A stretch of DNA of 64,000 bases from DASTFY01 sp963829955 (GTDB lineage: Bacteria > Actinomycetota > Acidimicrobiia > Acidimicrobiales > Ilumatobacteraceae), in the NCBI GenBank assembly GCA_963829955.1, contig CAWHKS010000019.1, positions 372,001 to 436,000 of the forward strand, given 5' to 3'. Positions 34,842 to 42,428 of this stretch are shown one piece after another (position 1 is the first letter of the stretch; every line of letters starts with the position of its first letter). The notes below the pieces were generated by a model that was not told the origin of the DNA, ran no database searches, and saw only the letters and a list, made by a program, of their open reading frames with translations. The position numbers and the translations under genes were made by a program.

Positions 34842-36233
34842 TCAGCCCCAGAACCGGTGAAGGTCGAGTGGCTGACCGAGCGTGATGCCTTCAGTGGAGA
34901 TCGTGAACTCGCTGATGATCGCCGAGTTCATCGATCCTCGGGACTTGAGCACGGTGAGGGCGCGCCGCATCTGGGAGCCGTCTTGGACGTGTTGGAGGAG
35001 GACGACGTTGTCGGCGATGTGGGACATCCCGAGTTCGCTGAGTCGGGTGATCCGGAACAGTTCCGCGGTCTCATAGGTGAACATGAGGCTGACTCCGAGC
35101 CGGGCGCAGCGTTGCACGAGTGAGTACAGGAACTCGCGGAGGCGCATGGGGTCGGGTGTAGCGACGATGAGGTCGTTGAGGCTGTCGACGACGAGACGGC
35201 GGGCGCCGGCTTCCCGGATCTGATCGAGCAACTCGTAGACCAGTTCGTCGACGTACAGGTCGACCGGTGAGCGGTCCATGATCGTCACGTTGGGGTGGTC
35301 GATGGTCCACCCGAAACGGCTGATGACGCGGGCGAGTTGCGGCCGGTTCTCCTGCAGCGTCACGAACACGCCAGGCTCGTCCTGGGCTGCCCCGGCGAAC
35401 ACGAAGTGCAGACCCATCAGGCTCTTCCCGGCGCCGGATGGTCCGGCAATGAGAGTGGTGGAACCGGGCCAGTAGCCGTCCTCAAGAGCGTCGTCGAGTG
35501 CGGCGATCCCGCTCGACACCCTTTGACCGTTCACCGAGTAGCCAGTGGGGTCGCGTAGGTCGGCCAGGCGCGGGAAGACGACCAGTCCGCTGGAGGCGAT
35601 GCGATACACGTGGTCGCCGGACAAGAACTCGCCGCCGCGCAGCTTGCGGACGCTGAGGTAGCGACCCGCTCGCTCAGCCGATCGTCGCATCTCGAGACCG
35701 ATGACGGCGTCGGCCACGGCGAACTCGGGCGAATTGGTCGCCTCGTCAGGCTCGTACTCTCCGACCCACAGCGACGAAACGGCCACGACAGTGAGTCGGC
35801 CGGCGAGCTCATGAAGGAACCGGCGGAACTCGGCGTCACTCGTGGCAAACGTCCGGAGGGCCTTGAAGCTGTCGATAACCACGATGCCCGGGTGATGCGC
35901 CTTGATCAGGGTGTCGAGTCGTTCGAGCACGGCGGGCAGACCGTGTTGGTGCAACGCGTCGCCGAGATCGTCGTAGAACACCGACCGACCGAGCTGCGCG
36001 GTGTCGAAGAAGTCCAGGGACTGTCCGTAGCGAAGCAATCTGTCGAAGGGCTCCGACACCGTCGAGAGATACAGCCCCGGTCGCTCGGGGGTGGCGTTGG
36101 CAAACACGCACTGCTCCGACAGGATCGTCTTGCCCGTGCCCGGCGCACCCACGACCAGCGTGATCGCGTCCAACACCAGCCCGCCGCCGAGCACCTCGTC
36201 GAGCCGTACATTTCCTGTGGAGAACCGTTCCAT
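34842..36233 (-). CDS. KaiC-like double P-loop ATPase
   Basis: 463 aa with two RecA/KaiC-type domains in tandem. Domain 1 (about 1-235): ERFSTGNVRLDEVLGGGLVL, Walker A GAPGTGKT (about 30-37), IVVIDSFKALR. Domain 2 (about 240-463): Walker A GPSGAGKS and RRLVVDSLNDLIVA. The C-terminus EFTISTEGITLGQP is typical of KaiC-like proteins used outside cyanobacterial clocks. No KaiA or KaiB is nearby. It is the last gene of the STAS-MerR/receiver-KaiC operon (1-nt overlap with the gene before), so it probably acts in a phosphorylation-dependent signalling switch. Confidence 0.9.
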   Translation of the reverse strand: MERFSTGNVRLDEVLGGGLVLDAITLVVGAPGTGKTILSEQCVFANATPERPGLYLSTVSEPFDRLLRYGQSLDFFDTAQLGRSVFYDDLGDALHQHGLPAVLERLDTLIKAHHPGIVVIDSFKALRTFATSDAEFRRFLHELAGRLTVVAVSSLWVGEYEPDEATNSPEFAVADAVIGLEMRRSAERAGRYLSVRKLRGGEFLSGDHVYRIASSGLVVFPRLADLRDPTGYSVNGQRVSSGIAALDDALEDGYWPGSTTLIAGPSGAGKSLMGLHFVFAGAAQDEPGVFVTLQENRPQLARVISRFGWTIDHPNVTIMDRSPVDLYVDELVYELLDQIREAGARRLVVDSLNDLIVATPDPMRLREFLYSLVQRCARLGVSLMFTYETAELFRITRLSELGMSHIADNVVLLQHVQDGSQMRRALTVLKSRGSMNSAIISEFTISTEGITLGQPLDLHRFWG

Positions 36234-36913
36234 CAGGTGACGCCCACCGCGGAGCGTCGTGTCAGCGCGCTCGAACCCAACAGGTCGCGCACCGTAGAGA
36301 CGAACTGCAGGGGCACGACCGGCTTGGCCAGGAACGCGCTGGCTCCAGCCGCCAGTGCCTCATCGGCCAGATCCAACGCCGACGTGGCCAGCACGGGCCC
36401 AGCACCATCGCGCGCCAAGCGGGCGCAGAGATCCAGGCCGCCGCCGGCGATCATCAGATCGACGATCGACAAGTGTGGTCGACGGTCGCCCCACAGTTGC
36501 TCGGCCCGATCCGGATCGAACGCCACGCAGACGTCGTAACCCTCGGTGCGCAGGAAGTACTCGAAGAGCTCGGCCGCGTACCGATCGCGTTCGGCGAGCA
36601 ACACCACGATCGTGACGCCTTCGGGGCTGGGACGACTGAGAGCCTCGACGTCACGCACCCGCTCGGCCAACAGCCGGTGGGCGTCAGCTGGGGTGGTACC
36701 GGCCTCGACCAGGTCGACCACGAACCGCAATCGCTCCAGCTCGTCGCGTGAGTAGACGCGTTGCGCGCCCTTGCTCCGCGTCGGGACCACGACGCCATAG
36801 CGTTCTTCCCAGGCCCGAAGTGTCGCCGTCTCGACCCGGAGCATCCCGGCCACCGCCCCGATCGAATAGATCGGTCGCCGTCCAGATTCGCTCTCCGCCT
36901 GATCCGTTGTCAC
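36233..36913 (-). CDS. MerR-type HTH fused to a receiver-like domain
   Basis: 226 aa. MerR winged helix at residues 15-80: YSIGAVAGMLRVETATLRAW, ERYGVVVPTRSKGAQRVYSR, DELERLRFVVDLVEAGTTPA. After a linker, a receiver-like domain (about 100-215) has the central Asp in LSIVDLMI and the Lys in AKPVVP; the first acidic cluster is reduced to AERDR. Such fusions in place of a B12- or ligand-binding domain suggest phospho-controlled DNA binding. Coupled to the STAS gene by ATGA (36910-36913) and to KaiC by a 1-nt overlap. Confidence 0.82.
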   Translation of the reverse strand: MTTDQAESESGRRPIYSIGAVAGMLRVETATLRAWEERYGVVVPTRSKGAQRVYSRDELERLRFVVDLVEAGTTPADAHRLLAERVRDVEALSRPSPEGVTIVVLLAERDRYAAELFEYFLRTEGYDVCVAFDPDRAEQLWGDRRPHLSIVDLMIAGGGLDLCARLARDGAGPVLATSALDLADEALAAGASAFLAKPVVPLQFVSTVRDLLGSSALTRRSAVGVT

Positions 36914-37263
36914 GGAGTCGAGCTCTCAGCCCGCACATCCAACACCGCGTCGAAGCCGGTCAATTCGAGCAACCGGACTACGCACCGAGACGGGCTCACG
37001 ATCGACAGCTTCGCACCTCGAGCCTGGCAGGCGGCCTGCACGGCGACGAACAAGCGCAGACCGGCGGCGTCGATGAACGTGAGCCCGGCACAGTCCAGCT
37101 CGACGTCGCCGTCGGTTCCGTCGAGCCGGGCCCAGACCTCGTGGAGGCCGGCGAGGTCCAGCTCGCCAGACAGACGTACGCCGTGGGGGCGTTCGAGTTG
37201 CACGACCAGAGTGGCGGCATCATCCACCAGCGGTTCATCAGATGAGCCGCAAGAGTTAGACAT
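36910..37263 (-). CDS. STAS-domain anti-sigma factor antagonist-like protein
   Basis: 117 aa, one STAS domain: ATLVVQLERPHGVRLSGELD, LDGTDGDVELDCAGLTFIDA, AGLRLFVAVQAACQARGAKL and VVRLLELTGFDAVLD. At the phosphorylation site the usual D-S-S-G-L is D-A-A-G-L, so the conserved serine is absent and normal kinase control is unlikely. First gene of the operon with the MerR/receiver and KaiC proteins; no anti-sigma kinase gene is near. Upstream 37264-37418 is divergent intergenic DNA. Confidence 0.85.
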   Translation of the reverse strand: MSNSCGSSDEPLVDDAATLVVQLERPHGVRLSGELDLAGLHEVWARLDGTDGDVELDCAGLTFIDAAGLRLFVAVQAACQARGAKLSIVSPSRCVVRLLELTGFDAVLDVRAESSTP

Positions 37264-37418
37264 GACTGCGACAATAGTTGATCACTCCTTCCGCGTCCAG
37301 GCCTGGGGCCGCGTCGGTCTGTGCGGGTCTTTCTTGGGGTTATGGCCCGGACCCGTTGGGTACGGTGAATCGTCGTGTCCAGATGTCGTCCGCACACCCG
37401 CGACTCGGGTGGTGCCCG

Positions 37419-38330
37419 ATGAGGGTTGCCGTGGCGGGGGCGACCGGGTTTATCGGTCGTGCCCTCGCCAAGGCGCTGGCGGACGATGGCCACGACGTGG
37501 CGGCGCTGACACGCCATCCCGACGACTACCCGGGCGCCGGGAGAGCGGTGCACGCCGACATCGGCGATACGGAGAGCCTGCGCCAGGCCCTGGACGGCCA
37601 GGAGGCCGCCTACTACCTCGTGCACTCCCTGGCCGTCGAGGACTTCGCCGTCAGGGATCGGGAAGGTGCGACTGCGTTCGCCGCCGCCGCGACCGGCGCC
37701 GGGCTGAGCCAGGTGATCTACCTCGGCGGACTCGGTGATGATCGGGACGACCTCTCCGAGCACCTGCGCAGCCGGCGCGAGGTGGAGTCCATCCTCCGGG
37801 ACGGAACCCCGACGACCGCCCTGCGGGCCGGCATCGTCATCGGCGACGGGAGCATCGGCTGGGAGATCCTGCGCCAGCTCGTCGAGCGGCTCCCGGTCAT
37901 GATCACGCCGCGCTGGGTCCAGACGAGGACCCAGCCGATCGCCCTCGACGACGCCCTGACCGACCTGGTGGGAGTCCTGGGGCGACCCGACACCATCGGC
38001 GAGATCTACGACATCGGCGGACCTGAGGCCCTGACGTACCGCGACATGATGATGATCGCCAGCCGGGTCATGGATCGCCACCGGGTCATCGCCCCCGTGC
38101 CGCTGCTGTCGCCCCGGCTGTCGTCGCACTGGTTGCGGATCGTCACCGATGTCGACCTGAGCACGGCCCGGGCTCTGGTCGACTCGATGACCAACGAGGT
38201 CGTGGTGCGCGACCATCGGCTCGACGAGCTCCTAGGTCACACGCCGATGACGTTCGCCGAAGCCGTGGCGAAGGCCTTGGCAGCGAGAGCGGAGCGTCGG
38301 GGGGCCGCCGAGGCCCATGCGCATCCCTGA
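37419..38330 (+). CDS. NAD(P)-binding (NmrA-like/SDR) protein
   Basis: 303 aa from ATG 37419 (another in-frame ATG at 37383). Rossmann motif VAGATGFIGRALAKAL at the N-terminus, YYLVHSLAVEDFAVRDREGA, VIYLGGLGDD and TTALRAGIVIGDGS place it with NmrA/NAD-dependent epimerase-like proteins, often annotated DUF2867-associated or NAD(P)H-binding. Catalytic YxxxK is not obvious, so an enzymatic role is uncertain. Ends 14 nt into the CPBP gene. Confidence 0.82.
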   Translation: MRVAVAGATGFIGRALAKALADDGHDVAALTRHPDDYPGAGRAVHADIGDTESLRQALDGQEAAYYLVHSLAVEDFAVRDREGATAFAAAATGAGLSQVIYLGGLGDDRDDLSEHLRSRREVESILRDGTPTTALRAGIVIGDGSIGWEILRQLVERLPVMITPRWVQTRTQPIALDDALTDLVGVLGRPDTIGEIYDIGGPEALTYRDMMMIASRVMDRHRVIAPVPLLSPRLSSHWLRIVTDVDLSTARALVDSMTNEVVVRDHRLDELLGHTPMTFAEAVAKALAARAERRGAAEAHAHP

Positions 38331-38985
38331 CCTCCTCGTCCCCGCCGCCGAGCCACCGACGGTCGACGTCCCGGCGGCGCGCCGACGACGACGCGTCGTC
38401 ACCGCCATTACGATCGTGGTCGGGACGGGGCTGCTGGCGGCCACACTGCGCGTGCCCCACGGTTCGGCATGGTTCACCGTCCTCGGGCTGCTGGTGGCGG
38501 CCACGTGGACCGTCGGATCGTTCGTCTCCGGGCCGATCCCGTTCCAGCCCGATCGCGACATGGCGTGGCGCACGTTCATCGGACCGGTTGCCGGTGGTGT
38601 CGCAGCCTTTGGGGCGTTCCTCGCCGCCTATCTGGTCGCCCGTCACCTGCCCCTCGTCGGCCCTGCCCTCGACGGCGTGCTAGCCACCGCCGATGCCGGC
38701 CCCACGGCCCTTGTGCTGTTCGTGGCGCTCGTCAACGGCGCCGGTGAGGAGCTGTTCTTCCGCGGCGCGCTCCACGCCGCGCTCGAACCGCACCGTCCTG
38801 CCATCGCCACGACCATCGTGTACGTCGTCGTCACCGCGGCCACCGGCAACGTCGCTCTCGTCATCGCCGCCGCCGTGATGGGTGCCCTGTTCAGCCTCGA
38901 ACGCCTCTCGACCCGCGGGGTCCTCGCCCCCATGGTGACCCACTTGACGTGGTCGACACTGATGGTCCTCGCCCTCCCACGCTGA
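38317..38985 (+). CDS. CPBP family intramembrane metalloprotease
   Basis: 222 aa with about 6 helices. The ABI/CPBP active-site motif EELFFRG (about 145-151) and the later histidine in VTHLTWS match the family, together with the R-x-x-x-A region. Members cleave prenylated or other substrates in the membrane; substrate unknown. It overlaps the preceding gene by 14 nt. Confidence 0.86.
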   Translation: MRIPDLLVPAAEPPTVDVPAARRRRRVVTAITIVVGTGLLAATLRVPHGSAWFTVLGLLVAATWTVGSFVSGPIPFQPDRDMAWRTFIGPVAGGVAAFGAFLAAYLVARHLPLVGPALDGVLATADAGPTALVLFVALVNGAGEELFFRGALHAALEPHRPAIATTIVYVVVTAATGNVALVIAAAVMGALFSLERLSTRGVLAPMVTHLTWSTLMVLALPR

Positions 38986-39011
38986 CGACCGGACCCGCCG
39001 CCGAAGCCGCA

Positions 39012-39243
39012 AGCTCACGGGAGATGACGGTGTGGACGGCCCACGAGCTGCCCGACTTCCTCGCCAGCATCGAAGGCAGCGAGTGGTTCGTGCCGATCAT
39101 CCTCGCCGCCAAAAGCGGCATGTGCCGCGGCGGGTGCTCGGCCTCACCTGGCGGCCGTCGACCTCGACGCGCCCAAGCGGGGGAGCCCCTCCCTGGCCGA
39201 CGGCGGACTGTCAATCCGCAAGGGGGTCGCCGCGTACTCGTGC
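39012..39243 (+). pseudogene. Tyrosine recombinase (phage integrase) fragment
   Basis: Three frames together spell an integrase segment: SSREMTVWTAHELPDFLASI, FVPIILAAKSGM, then VLGLTW, then VDLDAPKRG and LSIRKGVAAYS. Integrase core domains typically read WTAEELRAFL...LLATTGMRRGEVLGLRWxDVDLD, so the match is specific, although the R of the catalytic pentad region is lost. No start, no C-terminal HxxR or Tyr region: a remnant of an integrated element. It overlaps the 3' end of the following minus-strand gene. Confidence 0.65.
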
Positions 39244-39669
39244 CCCGTCCGAGGGGTCGGGCGCAGCCGACTCGGCTTGCGATTGGAAGTTGTCGTGGAT
39301 GCGATCGAGGTCCGCCCGGCCGGCGTCCTCGACGGTCATCATGCGATTGGTAGCACTGTGCGTGGCCCTGATCAGCTCATCGAGCTTCAGCTGCGTGGCG
39401 CGGTCGTCATGGTTCTGCGTGTGCTGGATGAGCACCACCATGAGAAGAGTCACGAACGGCACGCCGCCGGTGGCCAACAGTTCCCACCAGCGCGGAAAGT
39501 CGGTGATGGCGCCGAGGACCAGCCACCCGGCGGCGGCGCCCACAACCACCGCCGCCGCGCCGGCCGAACCGGTGGCGGCGGTGATGCGCCGCGTCAGGCG
39601 GCGAAAGATGCCCGATTCACCCCGCGACTGGTCGGCGACGTGACCATTTGGACGTTCCTGTTCCGTCAC
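39211..39669 (-). CDS. Low-affinity iron permease-like protein
   Basis: 152 aa. Two helices (AGAAAVVVGAAAGWLVLGAI and ELLATGGVPFVTLLMVVLIQ) followed by HTQNHDDRATQLKLDELIRA, the signature of the FthA/Fet4-like low-affinity iron permease family; the bacterial proteins are short and their transport role is inferred only. The 3' end lies over the decayed integrase fragment, which suggests the gene came with or flanks the old element. Confidence 0.82.
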   Translation of the reverse strand: MTEQERPNGHVADQSRGESGIFRRLTRRITAATGSAGAAAVVVGAAAGWLVLGAITDFPRWWELLATGGVPFVTLLMVVLIQHTQNHDDRATQLKLDELIRATHSATNRMMTVEDAGRADLDRIHDNFQSQAESAAPDPSDGARVRGDPLAD

Positions 39670-39682
39670 TTCACGACGGCAG

Positions 39683-40648
39683 TCATCTGGTGGTCGACGT
39701 GGCCTTCTTTGCCGTTCGGCGCGTCGTTGAGACTGCCTTCTTCGCTCCCGACCGGGCGCTGCGCGGACGCGTGGCCGAGCTCCGCTTCGCCGTTGAGGTC
39801 GTTCGCTTTGCCGAGCGACGCGCCGTCGCCGCGGTCCGCTTCGCGCCCTTCTTCGCGACCCGGGCGGTGTCCTTCGTGACGTCGGCCGCGGTAGCCGCGG
39901 TCTTCTTCACGCCGGTCGCAGCCGTCGACGCCGTCGCCTTGGCCCGTACCGCCGCCGCAATGGCGTCATCGGTCAGCTTCGACGCCCCGGCGCGCACGTC
40001 TTGCGCTGTGTCACGGGCCGCCTTCGACCCCGTCGGCGCCGCTGACCGCTTCCGCCGGCCAAGGATCAACGCCACGAGGTCCTGCACGGCAGTCACGCTC
40101 CCCTGCGCCACACCACTCACCGTGTCACTGATGCGGTCCACCATTCCCGCGCCCGCAGCCGCGGCCAGATTCCCGGGGGGGGTGTCGGGCGAACGCGGAT
40201 GGGGATGACTCGGCGCCAGCTCCTTCGCGGCCTCCAGCGCCCGCCCCACCTCGGCCAGTGCCTTGCGATCGAGCTCAGCCCGCACCTTGGGGAAGAACTC
40301 CTGCTCTTCCTCCTCGACGTGATGACGCACGTTCTCGATGAGCACGGTCATCTTGGCGTCGAAGCGCTCTCCCGCCGGATCCATGCCATCCAGCTCCGCC
40401 AGCACCCACTTGACGATGTGGTGCTCCTCGAGGCTCTCCAGCACGACGTCCTCCGTACCGGGAACGGTGGCCCTCGCCACGGGATAGAAGACCTGCTCTT
40501 CGATCGCGGCGTGCTTCGACAAGGCCTCGATGATCTGGTCAGCGAGCTTGCGCTTCTCGGTGAACGCGCGGTCACCGGCCTTCTCGAACCGCTTGAACAG
40601 TCGTTCCACGGCCTGGTGGTCCTTTTTGAGCATCGTGATTGCATCCAT
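39683..40648 (-). CDS. Hemerythrin-like protein with histone-like Lys/Ala/Arg tail
   Basis: 321 aa from ATG 40648. Residues 1-150 are a hemerythrin/HHE domain: MLKKDHQAVERLFKRFEKA, SKHAAIEEQVFYPVARA, LEEHHIVKWVLAEL, NVRHHVEEEEQEFFP carrying the iron ligands (H, E, H-H). The rest is rich in Lys, Arg, Ala and Thr (RAKATASTAATGVKKTAATA, KKGAKRTAATARRSAKRTTS), like eukaryotic H1 or Hc1-type bacterial histones. The domain could sense oxygen or iron while the tail binds DNA, an unusual fusion. The upstream extension to 41065 is not supported. Confidence 0.8.
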   Translation of the reverse strand: MDAITMLKKDHQAVERLFKRFEKAGDRAFTEKRKLADQIIEALSKHAAIEEQVFYPVARATVPGTEDVVLESLEEHHIVKWVLAELDGMDPAGERFDAKMTVLIENVRHHVEEEEQEFFPKVRAELDRKALAEVGRALEAAKELAPSHPHPRSPDTPPGNLAAAAGAGMVDRISDTVSGVAQGSVTAVQDLVALILGRRKRSAAPTGSKAARDTAQDVRAGASKLTDDAIAAAVRAKATASTAATGVKKTAATAADVTKDTARVAKKGAKRTAATARRSAKRTTSTAKRSSATRPRSARSGAKKAVSTTRRTAKKATSTTR

Positions 40649-41227
40649 CGCCACCACCACTACCCACACTTGACGACAATCATGCGCTTCGCCACGGATC
40701 GGCCACGCGAGGAGCCGTGCGATCCGAGCGATCGATCGTCGCGGGGGGGACGCAACCCCGCTCTCCTGTGGCGTCGAGCGTGCACCGGCAACGAGATCCA
40801 ACTCGATGACGGTCTCGGCGCCGGGCCGGCGTCCCCATCGTACGGACGGGCCTGCCGCACGACCAAGTGCGCGGCGCGCTGCGTCGGCGTAGCCGAGCGC
40901 GGCCTTGGTCGTCGACCTGTCGCGCCGGTCGCAAGACCGCGACAGCTTTGCGCTCGTGGTGGAACCCCTGGGCGCGGCCGCTGAAGCTGTCCTCCGAGCG
41001 TGATGTAGGTGTGTGGCTCGTTGGCCTGACCGTGCCCTCGATGGTGCAACAGATGGTTCGATCAAGGGCGCTGCCAGCAGCCGGCAGCCGTCGGGTCGCC
41101 TCGCGGGCGTTCGGCACCGTGGCGTGCAGAGCCGGGGTCCGGCGCGGACCCGTCGTGTGAGGCCCTATGTTCGCGCCCGCCCGCGGACGGGCAGCCGCCC
41201 GAACCCGGTGACAGAAGGGATCCCCTC
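40649..41227. other. Intergenic region, 579 bp, no gene supported
   Basis: Frames in this stretch are Arg-rich GC shadows with no recognisable motif, and no Shine-Dalgarno fits them. A weak AAGGG lies 8 nt before ATG 41228. No hairpin or repeat of note was seen. Confidence 0.6.
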
Positions 41228-41653
41228 ATGACCGACACCTCCCCAGAGGACGCGCTTCTCGAGGCGGAGCAGAGCTCCGGATGGCTGCAGTTCGCATCGA
41301 TCGTCTTGATCGTCGCAGGGATCATGCGCATCCTGGACGCCATCTGGGCATGGCGCTACAACGGTGTCTTGCCTGACGAGTTCCAGAAGGCCGTCTTGGG
41401 CAACGATCTCGACACCTACGGATGGCTTTGGTTGATCGTGGGCATCGTGCTCATCCTGGCCGGTCTCGCGGTGACGCGGCGGTCCCAGTGGGCCCGCTGG
41501 ATCGGCATCCTTGCCGGCGCCATCCTGACCATCACGGCGATCGCGTGGATGCCCTTCTATCCCGTGTGGTCACTCATCTACATCTTCGTCGGCATCTTCG
41601 TGATCTACGGGCTCGCCGCCCACGGCGGACGGCTCCGCATGCCCATGCAGTGA
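41228..41653 (+). CDS. DUF7144-like four-helix membrane protein
   Basis: 141 aa with four helices: WLQFASIVLIVAGIMRILDA, WLWLIVGIVLILAGLAV, WIGILAGAILTITAIAW, WSLIYIFVGIFVIYGLAAHG. The spacing and the IxRILDAIWAWRY segment after helix 1 match actinobacterial DUF7144. Function unknown. A short leader with AAGGG precedes ATG 41228. The 186 bp following contain nothing recognised. Confidence 0.82.
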   Translation: MTDTSPEDALLEAEQSSGWLQFASIVLIVAGIMRILDAIWAWRYNGVLPDEFQKAVLGNDLDTYGWLWLIVGIVLILAGLAVTRRSQWARWIGILAGAILTITAIAWMPFYPVWSLIYIFVGIFVIYGLAAHGGRLRMPMQ

Positions 41654-41839
41654 CCGTTGAGCGACGGGAGGGCCATCGAGAGGAGGATGTTGCCGACGGC
41701 GGTGCCCTCAGCGATCTTGGGTCTTGAACAGATCGGACGAGCAGGGGCATGGCGTCCGAACAAGAAGTGCGCCGCTCGCCGCACAGCATGCGAGCGATCT
41801 CTTGGGCAACCTCATGATGCGACCGCGCGTCCAACGCGC

Positions 41840-42250
41840 TCAGCGTTCGGAATCGAGGACTGGTTTGATGTCCACCACAGGAGTCCCGTCCAGCGCCTCG
41901 AGGTTCTGCACTCGGATCCGCGTGTCTTCGATGGCGACGATTGTCACGCGGTGGACCCCGATCGGGTTCGGCCGATCGGCCGAGCGAGTGCTGAAGACTC
42001 CTTGCTCGGGGTTGGCCGGGTCGTCGCGAGGGTGGACGACGAGGACGTCGCGGCGGGCTCGGTCCAGCCACGTGAGCACCAGGATCTCTATCCCGGGTAT
42101 GAGGTCACGCAGCCCCACGGTTACCGACGGGTCGATCTGCAGCCATGCGTCGGGTGCTCCTTCGTCGCCCTGTTTGGGTGCGAGGTCACGATCGACGAGT
42201 GGTGACTCCACGGTGCCGATGGCCCTCAGTTCGTACGTGGTGTTGATCAT
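41840..42250 (-). CDS. TrmO/TsaA-like (UPF0066) protein
   Basis: 136 aa from ATG 42250 (GGAGG 4 nt upstream). YELRAIGTVESPL at the start, DLIPGIEILVLTWLDRA and GVFSTRSADRPNPIGVHRVT are the UPF0066/TrmO SAM-binding signature. TrmO methylates threonylcarbamoyl-A37 in tRNA; the short length and divergence make that uncertain here. It is divergent from the copper amine oxidase gene, sharing the 178-bp spacer. Confidence 0.82.
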   Translation of the reverse strand: MINTTYELRAIGTVESPLVDRDLAPKQGDEGAPDAWLQIDPSVTVGLRDLIPGIEILVLTWLDRARRDVLVVHPRDDPANPEQGVFSTRSADRPNPIGVHRVTIVAIEDTRIRVQNLEALDGTPVVDIKPVLDSER

Positions 42251-42412
42251 TGCGCCTCCAACTCGTGGGAAGGCTCGCAGCCGTCCGGCGGCGCGTCGAG
42301 CGGCGGGTGGTCGCGCGACGGTCCCAGCTCGAGTCGCTGACCCGAGCATCGGAGCGGCCGTCGCCTCGGCGTAGGCAGGGGTCGTACGCCACGTCAACCG
42401 CACCACTACAGG

Positions 42413-42425
42413 GTCGTAACGTGGC
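42413..42425 (+). promoter_or_regulatory. Leaderless promoter element shared by two genes
   Basis: GTCGTAACGTGGC, identical to 44581-44593. TAACGT (42417-42422) fits a TANNNT -10 hexamer with its last base 7 nt before ATG 42429 (6-nt spacer), so the transcript probably begins at or near the start codon. The first six bases may be part of an activator or sigma factor site. Confidence 0.55.
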
Positions 42426-42428
42426 GAG

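Noticed and set aside
40649..41065. N-terminal extension of the hemerythrin gene
   Set aside because: Composition is Arg/Ser-rich without homology; the HHE domain starts at ATG 40648.
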